DNA from: Microvirga terricola
GTDB lineage: Bacteria; Pseudomonadota; Alphaproteobacteria; Rhizobiales; Beijerinckiaceae
Length of the DNA stretch: 64,000 nt
Assembly: GCF_011777495.1 (NCBI RefSeq)
Contig: NZ_JAATJS010000003.1
Coordinates: forward strand, 62,001-126,000
Direction: 5' to 3'
Shown piece by piece: positions 16,954-28,223 of the stretch. Numbering within the stretch: position 1 is the stretch's first letter; the number at the start of each line of letters is the position of its first letter. The notes under the pieces were generated by a model. It did not search any database. It was not told the origin of the DNA and worked only from the letters and a program-made list of their open reading frames with translations. A program made the translations under genes and the position numbers.

Positions 16954-17697
16954 ACCGCCTTTGAGCCGCCGCCAGGCAAAGGCGCTGAAAACGCCAATGA
17001 GGGTCAGGGCGATCCCGAACCACGTGAAAGCGTATTGCAGGTGGTCGTTGGGCAGGTTGAGCCTGGTCTGCCCACCGCGCGGCCAGTCGCCCGGATTGGG
17101 AGTTGCGTCCGCCTCCACATAGAAGGGCGCGGCGCGCTCGAGGTTATAGGCCTTGGCGATGGCTTGCGGATCGCGGGTGAACCAGCTCTGTCGGGCTGGA
17201 TCGTCCGCCGGGGTAAAGGTGTTGCGAGCCTCGGGCGCGCGCACGAGGCCGACGATGATGGCCTCGTCGGCCGGTTGGCTCTGCGGGCGAGTCGCCGGGG
17301 CGCGCAATTCGGTTGGCACGAATCCGCGATTGACCATCACGATCGCTCCGTCGGAAAGCCGGAGCGGGGTCATGAGATAAAAGCCCTGGGCCGGTGCGCC
17401 GCGCATGGCCGGGGCGAGACCGTAAACGGGCGTCTCGTACTGATAGAGGAAGGTGCCCTTGATCCTGACCTTCCGGAACTCGTCCTGATCGGGACGCCAC
17501 GTATTCCAGGTCGTCTCGGGAAGGATCTCGCCCGGCTCGCCATAGGCGCGGGCTTCGATCTGGGCGATGAGGTTTTCCTTCCACGCCTTGCGTTGCAATT
17601 GCCAGACGCCGAGCCCGAGGAGGATGGCGAGCGCCACCAGCGTCGCGATGCTGGGCAGAAGGAGCGAACCTCGGGAGGAAAGGGACGCGTTGGTCAC
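16936..17697 (-). CDS. SURF1-family cytochrome c oxidase assembly protein
   Basis: The product has 253 residues with two membrane helices, near the N-terminus (IATLVALAILLGLGVWQL) and the C-terminus (HLQYAFTWFGIALTLIGVFSAF). Between them is the SURF1 domain, with family segments GLGVWQLQRKAWKE, NRGFVP and WPRGGQTRLNLPNDHLQYA. SURF1 helps insert heme a into oxidase subunit I. The GTG start at 17697 overlaps the DUF983 stop (GTGA), which indicates translational coupling; the longer open frame upstream is only a shadow of DUF983. It is the last gene of the oxidase cluster. Confidence 0.92.
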   Translation of the reverse strand: MTNASLSSRGSLLLPSIATLVALAILLGLGVWQLQRKAWKENLIAQIEARAYGEPGEILPETTWNTWRPDQDEFRKVRIKGTFLYQYETPVYGLAPAMRGAPAQGFYLMTPLRLSDGAIVMVNRGFVPTELRAPATRPQSQPADEAIIVGLVRAPEARNTFTPADDPARQSWFTRDPQAIAKAYNLERAAPFYVEADATPNPGDWPRGGQTRLNLPNDHLQYAFTWFGIALTLIGVFSAFAWRRLKGGSGELK

Positions 17698-18065
17698 TTC
17701 TGAAGACGCCCTTCCTCGGCCTTGTGATGATATTGAAGCGCTACAAGCACGCCCTTGAGCGGACGCACCAGTGCGAGGCTCAAGATCCCGGTCAGGCTGA
17801 ACCACATCACGAGGTGCAGCCACAGAGGCGGCTCGTAGGTGAATTCGACCCACAGGGCGAGTGCGACCACGACGAAGCCGACAATCGACATGACGAAGAA
17901 CGCCGGGCCGTCTCCCGAATCCGCGAAGGAGTAATCGAGGTCGCAAACCTCGCAGGCGGGGCGCATGGTCAGGTAGCCCTGAAACATATGACCCTTTCCG
18001 CAGCGCGGGCAGCGGCCCATGAGGCCGGTGATGATGGGAGAGGGTGCGGAGTGGTCTTGCGCCAA
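17694..18065 (-). CDS. DUF983 membrane protein of the oxidase cluster
   Basis: The product has 123 residues. A zinc-ribbon-like part (GRCPRCGKGHMF then ACEVCDLDYSF, two CxxC pairs) is followed by two membrane helices (FFVMSIVGFVVVALALWVEF and LVMWFSLTGILSLALV). DUF983 is typically found between coxC and surf1 in alphaproteobacteria and is thought to support oxidase assembly. The start is TTG at 18065, with GGAGG 7 bases upstream; an ATG at 18251 would lie inside coxC and is rejected. It overlaps surf1 by 4 bases. Confidence 0.82.
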   Translation of the reverse strand: MAQDHSAPSPIITGLMGRCPRCGKGHMFQGYLTMRPACEVCDLDYSFADSGDGPAFFVMSIVGFVVVALALWVEFTYEPPLWLHLVMWFSLTGILSLALVRPLKGVLVALQYHHKAEEGRLQK

Positions 18066-18137
18066 GATTGCGCCTCCAATGGGCTTCCCGTCACGGAAGC
18101 GTTGCCGGAGAAATAAGTTCGGCAGCCGGAAAAACGA

Positions 18138-18158
18138 AGGGCGGCCTAAAGCCGCCCC
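18138..18158 (-). terminator. Hairpin after coxC
   Basis: On the minus strand GGGGCGGC, TTTA and GGCCGCCC form a stable hairpin, followed by TTCGTTTTTC. It lies between coxC and DUF983 and could reduce or end transcription after coxC. Confidence 0.6.
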
Positions 18159-18184
18159 TGTTTGATCGATTGGTTGGAGCGGCG

Positions 18185-19048
18185 CTAGTGACCGCCCGCT
18201 ACGTGTCCGCCGAAGCCCCACACATAGATAGCGGCGAACAGGAACAGCCACACGACGTCGACGAAGTGCCAGTACCAGGCCGCGAATTCGAAGCCGAGGT
18301 GCTGCTTCGGCGTGAAGTCGCCGCGGTAGGTGCGCAGCAGGCAGACGGCCAGGAAGATCGTGCCGATGATGACGTGCGCGCCGTGGAAGCCGGTCGCCAT
18401 GAAGAAGGTGGCGCCGTAGATGTTGCCCTTAAAGCCGAAGGCGGCGTGGCTGTACTCGTAGCCCTGGAGCGTGGTGAAGATCATGCCCAGGATGACCGTG
18501 AGCCACAGGCCGGCCTTGAGGCCGTTGCGGTCGTTCTGGAGGAGCGCGTAATGCGCCCAGGTGACCGTGGTACCCGAGGTGAGCAGGATCAGGGTGTTGA
18601 GCAGGGGCAGGTGCCAGGGATCGAAGGTCTCGATGCCCTTCGGGGGCCACACGCCGCCGAGCGCTTCCGTGCGGGCGTACTGGATGGCCTCGTGCGGGAA
18701 CAGAGCGACGTCGAAATAGGCCCAGAACCAGGCGACGAAGAACATCACCTCGGAGGCGATGAACATCATCATGCCGTAGCGGTGATGGAGCTGCACGACG
18801 CGAGTGTGCGAATGGCCGTCATTGGCCTCGCGAATCACGTCGCTCCACCAGCTGATCATGGTGTAGAGCACGCCGATGATGCCCGCGCCGAACACATAGG
18901 CGCCGAGATGCATCCCGCCGATTTGGACGTCCTTCCACCAGGTGACGAAGCCGGAGGCCATCAGGAAGGCGCTGAAAGCGCCAACGAGCGGCCACGGGCT
19001 CGGGTCGACAAGGTGATAATCGTGATGTTTGGCGTGGGCCTCGGCCAT
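18185..19048 (-). CDS. ctaE: Cytochrome c oxidase subunit III
   Basis: The product has 287 residues and seven membrane helices. Family segments include DPSPWPLVGAFSAFLMASGF near the N-terminus, RYGMMMFIASEVMFFVAWFWAYFD with the conserved glutamate, and the C-terminal FEFAAWYWHFVDVVWLFLFA. It is the structural subunit III of the aa3-type oxidase in the inner membrane. The gene follows ctaG by 66 bases, as in other alphaproteobacteria. coxC is the alternative symbol. Confidence 0.96.
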   Translation of the reverse strand: MAEAHAKHHDYHLVDPSPWPLVGAFSAFLMASGFVTWWKDVQIGGMHLGAYVFGAGIIGVLYTMISWWSDVIREANDGHSHTRVVQLHHRYGMMMFIASEVMFFVAWFWAYFDVALFPHEAIQYARTEALGGVWPPKGIETFDPWHLPLLNTLILLTSGTTVTWAHYALLQNDRNGLKAGLWLTVILGMIFTTLQGYEYSHAAFGFKGNIYGATFFMATGFHGAHVIIGTIFLAVCLLRTYRGDFTPKQHLGFEFAAWYWHFVDVVWLFLFAAIYVWGFGGHVAGGH

Positions 19049-19114
19049 TCGTGTCGTCTCCGTGCCTCGAAGGTGTCTCGCTTTAAGACGTTTCTGTCTA
19101 GCTTGTCACGTCCG

Positions 19115-19705
19115 TTATTGAACGAGGGGTTTTGTGGATGTCCCCACCTCTGCGACCGGCTTGCCCCCCTTCGAGGGGAAGTAGGTGTAGGAGAGGGTGA
19201 TGGAATTGATGTTCTTGATGTCAGAATCCTCGACGAGGCGGGGATCGACGTAGAAAACAACGGCCGATTCCAGCGTCTCGCCGGGCTTCAAGATCTGCTC
19301 GGTGAAGCAGAAGCATTCGAGCTTTGAGAAATAGGAGCCCGCAAGGTCCGGCTGGACATTGTAGGTGGCGATGCCGGTGGTCGGCTTGTCGCCCACATTC
19401 GTGACTTTGTAGAGAACGGTGGTCGTCTCGCCGAGCTTCACCTTCACCTCGGGGGTTTCAGGTGCAAACTGCCATCGGAGGCCGGGAGAAACGTTGGCGT
19501 CGAAACGAACCGCGATGGTTCGGTTCATGACGCTGGAATCGTTGGCGTCGCGGACGATAGGGGTGCCGCCGAAGCCGGTGACCTTGCAGAACAGGTCATA
19601 GAGCGGCACGGAAGCGTAAGCCGCGCCCACCATGCCCACGACGATGCCGACACACCCGAGAACAGTGCGGCGTATCTTGCGGTCGAGTTCCGGAGTGGTG
19701 CTCAT
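19115..19705 (-). CDS. ctaG: Cytochrome c oxidase assembly protein CtaG/Cox11
   Basis: The product has 196 residues. It has one N-terminal membrane helix (GCVGIVVGMVGAAYASVPLYDLFC) and a periplasmic domain that delivers copper to the CuB site of subunit I. The copper-binding CFCF is present in LECFCFTEQILKPGE, as is the Cys in YDLFCKVTGFGGT. The C-terminal INSITLSYTYF is also typical. The start is 7 bases downstream of the stop of the small coxF-like gene. Confidence 0.95.
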   Translation of the reverse strand: MSTTPELDRKIRRTVLGCVGIVVGMVGAAYASVPLYDLFCKVTGFGGTPIVRDANDSSVMNRTIAVRFDANVSPGLRWQFAPETPEVKVKLGETTTVLYKVTNVGDKPTTGIATYNVQPDLAGSYFSKLECFCFTEQILKPGETLESAVVFYVDPRLVEDSDIKNINSITLSYTYFPSKGGKPVAEVGTSTKPLVQ

Positions 19706-19712
19706 CTCAGCC

Positions 19713-19871
19713 TCACAGCGGGCGGTTCAGGACGCCAGGTCCGAGTTTGGCGATGGTGACCACATAGAACAGCAAGACTAGCGCGCCCAGAGCCAGGCCC
19801 AGAGCGACCGAGCGCCGGCGACGGCGCTTCTGCTCCTCAGGGGTCAGGTGGGGAAGAGGGTTCTGCTCCAT
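19713..19871 (-). CDS. Small single-helix CoxF-like protein of the oxidase operon
   Basis: The product has 52 residues. A polar N-terminus (MEQNPLPHLTPEEQKRRRRR) precedes one membrane helix (SVALGLALGALVLLFYVVTI) and a short tail (GPGVLNRPL). Proteins of this size and pattern sit between ctaB and ctaG in many alphaproteobacteria and are often called CoxF or left hypothetical; their exact role in oxidase assembly is not settled. The longer frame running upstream into ctaB is a shadow. The ATG is 4 bases after the ctaB stop and ctaG starts 7 bases after this gene. Confidence 0.82.
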   Translation of the reverse strand: MEQNPLPHLTPEEQKRRRRRSVALGLALGALVLLFYVVTIAKLGPGVLNRPL

Positions 19872-19875
19872 CGGA

Positions 19876-20832
19876 TCACCCGAAAACCGGCCGGAAGAGG
19901 CCAAAACCATGCTCCGCGAGAAGGGTCGCGAAAAGCAGGAAGAGGTAAAGGATCGAGAAGGCGAAAAGCTGCTGCGCCACCCGCATGGCCGGCTCACCCT
20001 CGCGGAGGCGATAGACTTGAACGGCAAGCGCCAGCATGCCTAGCCCGCCAATCGTCGCGATGGCGGCATAGGCAAGACCGCCGAAGCCGAAAGCGACAGG
20101 CGCAAGGCCGAGCGGGGCCAGGAAAACCGTGTAGGCCAGGATCTGGCGACGGGTCGAATCGGGACCGGCGACGTTCGGCATCATCGGAATGCCAGCGCGC
20201 GCGTAATCGCTCGACTTGACCAGGGCCAGCGCCCAGAAATGCGGCGGTGTCCAGATGAAGATGATCGCGAAAAGGATCAGACTTTCCCAGCCCACGTGGC
20301 CGGCAACGGCGGCCTGCGCGACGACGGGGGGCAGGGCGCCCGCTGCGCCGCCGATGACGATGTTCTGCGGCGTCGTGCGCTTCAGCCACATAGAATAGAT
20401 GACGGCGTAGAAGACGATGGTGAAGGCCAGAAGCCCGGCGGCGAGCCAGTTGCTCACGAGCCCCAGCACGATGACCGAACCGGCTGACAGGGTCAGGCCG
20501 AAAGCCAGTGCCTCACCCGGTGCGATCTTGCCGGCGGGGATCGGACGCTTGCGGGTGCGGGTCATGACGGCGTCGATATCCGCATCCCACCACATGTTCA
20601 GGCAGCCGGAGGCTCCAGCCCCGATGGCGATCATGAGCAGCGAGGCGAAGGCGACCACAGGGTGAATCGTCGGGTGCACGACGACCATGCCGACGAGCGC
20701 CGTGAACACGACCAGAAACATCACCCGCGGCTTCAGCAGGGCGAAGAAGTCTGACACGTCGCCCTGCGACAGCCCCACCGTCACGGTGGGCTCGCTGCGA
20801 GTGTCGGTCAAACTGTTGGATGCACTGGTCAT
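19876..20832 (-). CDS. ctaB: Protoheme IX farnesyltransferase (heme O synthase)
   Basis: The product has 318 residues, a UbiA-type polytopic prenyltransferase with about nine helices. It adds a farnesyl group to heme b to give heme o, the precursor of heme a. The prenyl-diphosphate Mg site is [20 protein letters not shown] (NxxxDxxxD). The second conserved loop and [22 protein letters not shown] are also present. It lies between coxA and ctaG. A hairpin in the 126-base gap after coxA may attenuate read-through from the structural genes. Confidence 0.97.
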   Translation of the reverse strand: MTSASNSLTDTRSEPTVTVGLSQGDVSDFFALLKPRVMFLVVFTALVGMVVVHPTIHPVVAFASLLMIAIGAGASGCLNMWWDADIDAVMTRTRKRPIPAGKIAPGEALAFGLTLSAGSVIVLGLVSNWLAAGLLAFTIVFYAVIYSMWLKRTTPQNIVIGGAAGALPPVVAQAAVAGHVGWESLILFAIIFIWTPPHFWALALVKSSDYARAGIPMMPNVAGPDSTRRQILAYTVFLAPLGLAPVAFGFGGLAYAAIATIGGLGMLALAVQVYRLREGEPAMRVAQQLFAFSILYLFLLFATLLAEHGFGLFRPVFG

Positions 20833-20931
20833 ACTGGTGATCTTTCGACGCGCCCAAGCCGGAGCTTAAGAGCCTTTCGACAGTCAACTCCTCGCCGGAA
20901 GGCTTCGCTCGGAAGCCCTCGGGGGAGGAGC

Positions 20932-20949
20932 GGGCGGCTCGCGCCGCCC
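20932..20949 (-). terminator. GC hairpin after coxA
   Basis: GGGCGGC and GCCGCCC pair around CGCG in the gap between coxA and ctaB. There is no strong U-run on the minus strand, so it may be an attenuator or an mRNA stabiliser rather than a full terminator. Confidence 0.4.
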
Positions 20950-20958
20950 GTCCGAAAT

Positions 20959-23467
<2,509 letters not shown>

Positions 23468-23772
23468 CGGTGTTCCAAGCTCCTAAACATAGTGATGGCC
23501 CATAAGGGGCCACGAAAGCATCGGGGAGGGCGGGGACGTGCAAAAAGCGGCGCCCGGCCTGCGCCATCACCTTTGATCTGCGTCTATGACCACAGGACGC
23601 GCATAAGCGCAACGGTGCAAGCGTTGCTATTTGTGCGTCATAACCGCCAAAGAGCAAATTCCGTTCCTAGATTGCGTCCCCTCGCTTGACATTGCGGCCC
23701 CAGCCATGGTCCGAACGGGCAAAAGCCGGGCCGGCAGGAACCGCCGCCGGCGTTCAGAAAACGGAGATTCCG
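23468..23772. other. Divergent intergenic region, coxB/ialB-like
   Basis: No gene is supported here. It separates the minus-strand oxidase operon from the plus-strand IalB-like gene and should hold both promoters. TTGACA at 23685-23690 on the plus strand is a possible -35 without a convincing -10. AGGAG precedes coxB by 13 bases. GGCCCATAAGGGGCC near 23500 is an imperfect dyad in the coxB leader. I see no FixK-type TTGAT-N4-ATCAA box. Confidence 0.5.
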
Positions 23773-24285
23773 ATGGGCGTGTCACGATGGGTCCGCTGCG
23801 CAGCCGCCGCATTCGTCGGATTGGCGGCCTGGTCCGTCGCGGACGGGGCCAATGCGCAGGGCATGGTGAAAAGCACCTACGGTGACTGGCAAATGCGCTG
23901 CGAGACCCCTGCCGGGGCGACCGCCGAGCAATGCGCCCTGGTGCAGAACGTCGTGGCGGAGGACCGCCCGAACGTCACTCTCGTCATTATTGTGTTGAAA
24001 ACCGCGGACAGCAAAAGCAAGCTTCTGCGTATCGTCGCGCCGCTGGGTATCCTTCTGCCGTCGGGGCTTGGCCTCAAGATCGACCAGACGGATATCGGCC
24101 GCGCCGGTTTCGTCCGCTGCCTGTCCACCGGCTGCGTCGCGGAAGTCGTGATGGAGGACAGTCTGATCTCGCAGCTGAAAAGCGGGCAGGCGGCCACCTT
24201 CATCGTCTTCCAGACTCCTGAGGAGGGCATCGGCATTCCGGTGTCGTTGAACGGTTTCGGAGCCGGGTTCGACGCGTTGCCTTGA
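23773..24285 (+). CDS. Invasion-associated locus B (IalB) family exported protein
   Basis: The product has 170 residues with a signal peptide ending around ADGANAQG. The mature part matches the IalB family: STYGDWQMRCETPAG, the NVVAEDRPNVTLVIIVLK segment, LRIVAPLGILLPSGLGLKID and the pair of cysteines in GFVRCLSTGCVAEVVM. IalB was named in Bartonella for erythrocyte invasion, but homologues occur in many free-living alphaproteobacteria, where they are envelope proteins of unknown role. The ATG at 23773 is preceded by CGGAGA. It is followed by a lipoprotein gene 44 bases downstream. Confidence 0.88.
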   Translation: MGVSRWVRCAAAAFVGLAAWSVADGANAQGMVKSTYGDWQMRCETPAGATAEQCALVQNVVAEDRPNVTLVIIVLKTADSKSKLLRIVAPLGILLPSGLGLKIDQTDIGRAGFVRCLSTGCVAEVVMEDSLISQLKSGQAATFIVFQTPEEGIGIPVSLNGFGAGFDALP

Positions 24286-24329
24286 TTGATCATAAGGAAG
24301 CTCGCAAGAGCGACCAATTGGGGGATCTC

Positions 24330-24917
24330 ATGGGAAATGGATTGCGCGCTAAGGCCGGTTTGGCCCTCGCAACACTCGGCCTGACAGCGCTTGCGGGCTG
24401 CGGAGCGCCAGGTGAGAGCGGCACGCTCGGCAATATGGTCCTTTTCGCCGGACCGACCGTGCCACCGCCGCAGAAGGCTGCCGTCGAGGACGTCTATTGC
24501 CCGCCCGTCGATATTGTCGACGGCGGCTCCGCCATTCAGGCCTTTGCGGGCGGTCGCGTGGGAGACACGGGCGGTCTGCGCAGCCAGATCGCCATCAGCC
24601 AGCTCGCGCGCGAATGCACGGGCCGCCCGGACGGCACGACCGTGGTCAAGGTCGGCGTGGAGGGGCGGGCGCTTCTCGGCGTCGGCGGCGGCGCCGGGCG
24701 TTATGACGTGCCGGTCCACATCGTGGTCAAGCGCGGCTCGACGGTCATCGCGAACCGCTCGAAGCAGGTCGCTGTGGCGATCCCCGCCGGCGACAACCAG
24801 GCGACCTTTGCCGTTGTCGAGGAGGGGATCGTCGTCCCATCCTCGGACGTCAACAGTTTCGAGATTGAGGTTGGTCTCGGGGGCCAGAAAGCCGCGACTG
24901 GCCGCCGTCGCGGCTAA
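24330..24917 (+). CDS. Putative lipoprotein of unknown function
   Basis: The product has 195 residues. A lipoprotein signal peptide ends in the lipobox LTALAGC, giving a mature lipid-anchored Cys at about residue 22. The rest is Gly/Val rich (VEGRALLGVGGGAGRYDVPV) with one conserved-looking segment, EDVYCPPVDIVDGGSAIQAF. I do not recognise a named domain; similar hypothetical lipoproteins are found in Hyphomicrobiales. The ATG at 24330 has GGGG 5 bases upstream, and an in-frame TTG at 24282 would place residues before the signal peptide. It probably shares a transcript with the IalB-like gene. Confidence 0.75.
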   Translation: MGNGLRAKAGLALATLGLTALAGCGAPGESGTLGNMVLFAGPTVPPPQKAAVEDVYCPPVDIVDGGSAIQAFAGGRVGDTGGLRSQIAISQLARECTGRPDGTTVVKVGVEGRALLGVGGGAGRYDVPVHIVVKRGSTVIANRSKQVAVAIPAGDNQATFAVVEEGIVVPSSDVNSFEIEVGLGGQKAATGRRRG

Positions 24918-24950
24918 GCTTCTTGCCGGGCCGGGAGGCCCGGTCTCATC

Positions 24951-26252
24951 TTAGTGCAGGGTCTCGCCCGTTCCGCGTCCGAGCGGCGCGGCGAGTACCT
25001 TGTCGATGCGCCGCCCGTCCAGATCCACCACTTCGAAACGCCAGCCGAGGGTGTCCACGTGCTCGCCCGTATTGGGCAGACGCTGGATTTCGCTGATCAC
25101 CAAGCCGCCGACCGTGTGGTAGTTGCGATTCTCGGGCAACGAAACCCCTAAGACCTCCGCCATTTCGTCAACGGCCATAGAGCCTGACAGCAGCCATGAG
25201 CCGTCGTCGCGGCGCACCGCGTCCGGCTCCTGTGTCTCGGCGTCCGAGCGGAACGCGCCGACGATAGCCTCAAGCGCGTCGGCGGGCGTCACGACTCCTT
25301 CGAAATGGCCGTATTCGTCGTGGACGAGCGCCATAGGCACCTCGGCGTTGCGCAGCGCCGCCAGGGCATCGAGCGCATCGAGCGTGTCGGGAATAATGGG
25401 GGCGGACCGCACGTATTTGCGGACATCGAGGGACTGACCTTCAAGCAATGCCGCCAGCAAGTCCCGCGATTGCACGACGCCAATCATGTTGTCCGAGGCG
25501 CCCTCGCTCACTGGCAGGCGTGAATGGGCGGTCTCGATGAGGATCTTGCGGATGGTTTCGATGTCGTCTTCGAGATCGATCCAGTCCACGTCAGTGCGGG
25601 GAGTCATGACGCCGCGGACTGGCCTGTCCCCGAGGCGAAGCACGCCCGAGATCATGCGCCGCTCCTCCTCCTCGATCACGCCGGCGCTCTCCGCTTCCCC
25701 GACGAGGTGCTTGAGCTCCTCTTCGGTGACGGCGCTTTCGACGTCGGACGACGCGCCCAGCAGGCGGAAGATGAGGCGGGTCGAGGCATTGAGCAGCCAC
25801 ACCGCCGGGGCGGCGACCTTCGACATCACCGCCATCAGCGGGGCGACGAAGCAGGCGATGCCCTCGGCATTACGCAGGGCAAGCTGCTTGGGCACCAGTT
25901 CGCCGATCACGATGGACAGGTAGGTGATGAGGCCGATCACGACGCCGTAGCCGACGGGCTCGGCCGCGCCGCGAGGCATCCCCTCCGCGGCCAGGATCTC
26001 CGTCAGCTTTTCGCCAAGAGCCGCGCCCGAAAAGGCACCGGCCAGGATGCCGACGAGGGTAATGCCGATCTGGACAGTGGAGAGGAACCGGCCCGGATCC
26101 TCCATGAGGGAGAGCGCCGTATTGGCGCCTCGGCGGCCCTGCTCGGCCATCACCTTCAGGCGAGGGCGGCGGGCTGAGACGATGGCAAGTTCGGAAAGAG
26201 CGAAGACGCCGTTGAGGGCGACGAGAACGAGAGCGATGACCAGTTCGAGCAA
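24951..26252 (-). CDS. HlyC/CorC-family CNNM-CBS membrane protein
   Basis: The product has 433 residues. Residues 1-190 form the DUF21/CNNM membrane domain (ALSELAIVSARRPRLKVMAE, GITLVGILAGAFSGA). About 205-325 is a CBS pair (RGVMTPRTDVDWIDLEDD, HDEYGHFEGVVTPADALEAI), and about 345-425 the CorC_HlyC transporter-associated domain (WLLSGSMAVDEMAEVLG). Relatives are linked to Mg2+/Co2+ efflux or homeostasis; the old name hemolysin is misleading. It is divergent from the glycine riboswitch and gcv operon and convergent with the lipoprotein gene. Confidence 0.92.
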   Translation of the reverse strand: MLELVIALVLVALNGVFALSELAIVSARRPRLKVMAEQGRRGANTALSLMEDPGRFLSTVQIGITLVGILAGAFSGAALGEKLTEILAAEGMPRGAAEPVGYGVVIGLITYLSIVIGELVPKQLALRNAEGIACFVAPLMAVMSKVAAPAVWLLNASTRLIFRLLGASSDVESAVTEEELKHLVGEAESAGVIEEEERRMISGVLRLGDRPVRGVMTPRTDVDWIDLEDDIETIRKILIETAHSRLPVSEGASDNMIGVVQSRDLLAALLEGQSLDVRKYVRSAPIIPDTLDALDALAALRNAEVPMALVHDEYGHFEGVVTPADALEAIVGAFRSDAETQEPDAVRRDDGSWLLSGSMAVDEMAEVLGVSLPENRNYHTVGGLVISEIQRLPNTGEHVDTLGWRFEVVDLDGRRIDKVLAAPLGRGTGETLH

Positions 26253-26429
26253 CGATGTCAGGAGCTGCCGACCGGTCTGGCCGCGCTTCTCCCCTTCTGT
26301 GAAAAGATGCTGCTATACATGGAGCTTCTCGGGCTTGGCGTCAATTAAGGCGTGAAGAGGCCGCTTGCGGTGGCCTGTTTTGTTGACAGGGAGGCGATTC
26401 ATCGCCAGAGGTTGAGGCTGCCGATGATC

Positions 26430-26623
26430 CCCGCGGAAGAGACCGGCCCGAAAGGGTCGGCGCCGAAGGCGCAACCGCCCCGGAAACGCTCAGGCAAAAG
26501 GACCGCGCGGGAGCTGGCACTCTGGAAAGTGGTGACGTCGCAAGGCGTCGCCCACCGACGGGCGTAACCTTCGCTTTTCGACTGCAGCGCAAGGGAAATC
26601 TCTCAGGTCTCGGGACAGAGGGG
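26430..26623 (+). promoter_or_regulatory. Tandem glycine riboswitch
   Basis: Two consecutive aptamers precede gcvT. Aptamer 1 (about 26430-26510) starts CGCGGAAGAGACC and contains ACCGCCCCGGAAACGCTCAGG, ending in AAAAGGACCGCG. Aptamer 2 (about 26519-26623) starts CTCTGGAAAGTGG and contains AAATCTCTCAGGTCTC, ending GGACAGAGGG. These are the hallmark conserved segments of the gcvT-type element. Glycine binding normally turns on the cleavage system. The 3' end is about 53 bases from the gcvT ATG. Confidence 0.93.
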
Positions 26624-26675
26624 GCGCGAACGGGCCGTGAAGGCCTGACGAAACGCGCGCCTTTTGAGGGAACCG

Positions 26676-27818
26676 ATGGCCGAACAAGCCCATTCCGACG
26701 AGCCTCTTCTCGTCACTCCGCTCCACGCCGAACACGTGAGCCTCGGCGCCCGCATGGTGCCCTTCGCGGGCTATGACATGCCGGTGCAATACCCCACCGG
26801 CATCATGACCGAGCACAACTGGACCCGCGAGCATGCGGGCCTGTTCGATGTCTCGCATATGGGCCAGGCACTTCTGGTGGGACCGGATCACGAGACCACC
26901 GCCAAGGCTCTCGAAGCGCTGGTTCCCGCCGATATCGTGAATCTCAAGCCCGGCCAGCAGCGCTATTCGCAGCTTCTGAGCGACGATGGCGGCATTCTCG
27001 ACGACCTCATGGTGACCCGCTCGGCCGATCCGGCTGACGACGGCAAGCTGATCCTCGTCGTCAACGCCTCCATGAAGGAGGCCGATTACGCCCACATGCA
27101 GGCGCGTCTGCCCGCCAATGTGAAGCTCGTGCGTGCCGACGACCGCGCTCTTCTTGCCATCCAGGGGCCGAAGGCCGCTGAGGTGGTGGCGCGTCTTGCG
27201 CCCGACACCGCCGACATGGCCTTCATGGCGGTCAAGGCGACGAAGGTGGCGGGGCTCGACGTGCATCTGTCGCGCTCCGGCTATACGGGGGAGGACGGCT
27301 ATGAGATTTCCGTGAAGGACAAGGACGCGGTCGCGCTGTGGCGCGCGCTCCTCGCCGACCCGGAAGTGAAGGCCATCGGTCTTGGTGCGCGCGACTCGCT
27401 GCGCCTCGAAGCAGGCCTTTGCCTCTATGGCCATGACATCGACACCACCACTTCGCCCATCGAGGGCGGCCTGATCTGGTCGATCCAGAAGCGCCGTCGC
27501 GAGGAAGGCGGTTTCCCTGGTGCGGCGCGCATCCAGCGTGAGATCAAGGAAGGCGCTTCGCGCGTTCGCGTCGGCCTCAAGCCCGAAGGACGCGCTCCGG
27601 CGCGCGAGGGCACCGTGATCACGACGCCCGATGGCCGCGAGGTCGGCATCGTGACGTCCGGCGGCTTCGGCCCGACGGTCAACGGTCCGGTCGCCATGGG
27701 TTATGTTTCAAAGGACGTTTCCGCTGTCGGAACGGACCTTCATCTTGTGGTTCGCGGCAAGCCGATTCCGGCGAAAGTCGCGGCCATGCCGTTTGCACCA
27801 CATCGCTATAAGCGTTGA
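26676..27818 (+). CDS. gcvT: Aminomethyltransferase (glycine cleavage T protein)
   Basis: The product has 380 residues. It transfers the aminomethyl carbon from lipoyl-GcvH to tetrahydrofolate and releases ammonia. Family segments are LGARMVPFAGYDMPVQYPTGI, AGLFDVSHMGQ, SRSGYTGEDGYEISV, GLGARDSLRLEAGLCLYGHD and the C-terminal barrel ending in MPFAPHRYKR. The ATG at 26676 (MAEQAH) has GAGGGA 6 bases upstream. It is the first gene of the glycine-riboswitch operon, with gcvH 19 bases downstream. Confidence 0.96.
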   Translation: MAEQAHSDEPLLVTPLHAEHVSLGARMVPFAGYDMPVQYPTGIMTEHNWTREHAGLFDVSHMGQALLVGPDHETTAKALEALVPADIVNLKPGQQRYSQLLSDDGGILDDLMVTRSADPADDGKLILVVNASMKEADYAHMQARLPANVKLVRADDRALLAIQGPKAAEVVARLAPDTADMAFMAVKATKVAGLDVHLSRSGYTGEDGYEISVKDKDAVALWRALLADPEVKAIGLGARDSLRLEAGLCLYGHDIDTTTSPIEGGLIWSIQKRRREEGGFPGAARIQREIKEGASRVRVGLKPEGRAPAREGTVITTPDGREVGIVTSGGFGPTVNGPVAMGYVSKDVSAVGTDLHLVVRGKPIPAKVAAMPFAPHRYKR

Positions 27819-27837
27819 ACCTCAGGGGGATCTCACA

Positions 27838-28212
27838 ATGACCACGCGTTACACCAAGGATCACGAATACATCCGCGTCGAGGGCGACTCCGGCGTCGTC
27901 GGCATTTCCGACTACGCCCAGAGCGCGCTCGGAGACGTCGTGTTCGTCGAGCTGCCGGCCGTCGGCAAGACGCTTGCCAAGGGCGCTGAAGCCGCCGTCG
28001 TCGAAAGCGTGAAGGCCGCGAGCGAAGTTTATGCGCCGGTTTCCGGCGAAGTGGTCGAGGTCAACAGCGTCCTTGAAGACGCCCCCGGCACCGTGAACGA
28101 GGATGCCGCCGGTCGCGGCTGGTTCCTCAAGCTGCGCCTCACCAACCCGAGCGAACTCGACGGTCTGATGACCGAAGAGCAGTACCAGGAATTCGTGAAG
28201 TCGATTTCCTAA
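27838..28212 (+). CDS. gcvH: Glycine cleavage system H protein
   Basis: The product has 124 residues, the usual size. It carries the lipoyl arm that shuttles the aminomethyl group between GcvP, GcvT and dihydrolipoamide dehydrogenase. The lipoylated Lys59 is in the canonical VVESVKAASEVYAPVSGEV context. It begins TTRYTKDHEYIRVEGD. AGGGGG lies 7 bases before the ATG. The open frame running upstream into gcvT is not part of the gene. Confidence 0.97.
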   Translation: MTTRYTKDHEYIRVEGDSGVVGISDYAQSALGDVVFVELPAVGKTLAKGAEAAVVESVKAASEVYAPVSGEVVEVNSVLEDAPGTVNEDAAGRGWFLKLRLTNPSELDGLMTEEQYQEFVKSIS

Positions 28213-28223
28213 AGGCGAAAGCG

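Noticed and set aside
17698-17946. N-terminal extension of SURF1
   Set aside because: It overlaps DUF983 in another frame and is Arg-rich noise. The GTG at 17697 gives the family N-terminus.
26341-26592. 83-codon minus-strand ORF over the glycine riboswitch
   Set aside because: The region is explained by the tandem glycine aptamers. The ORF has no ribosome binding site or recognisable product.
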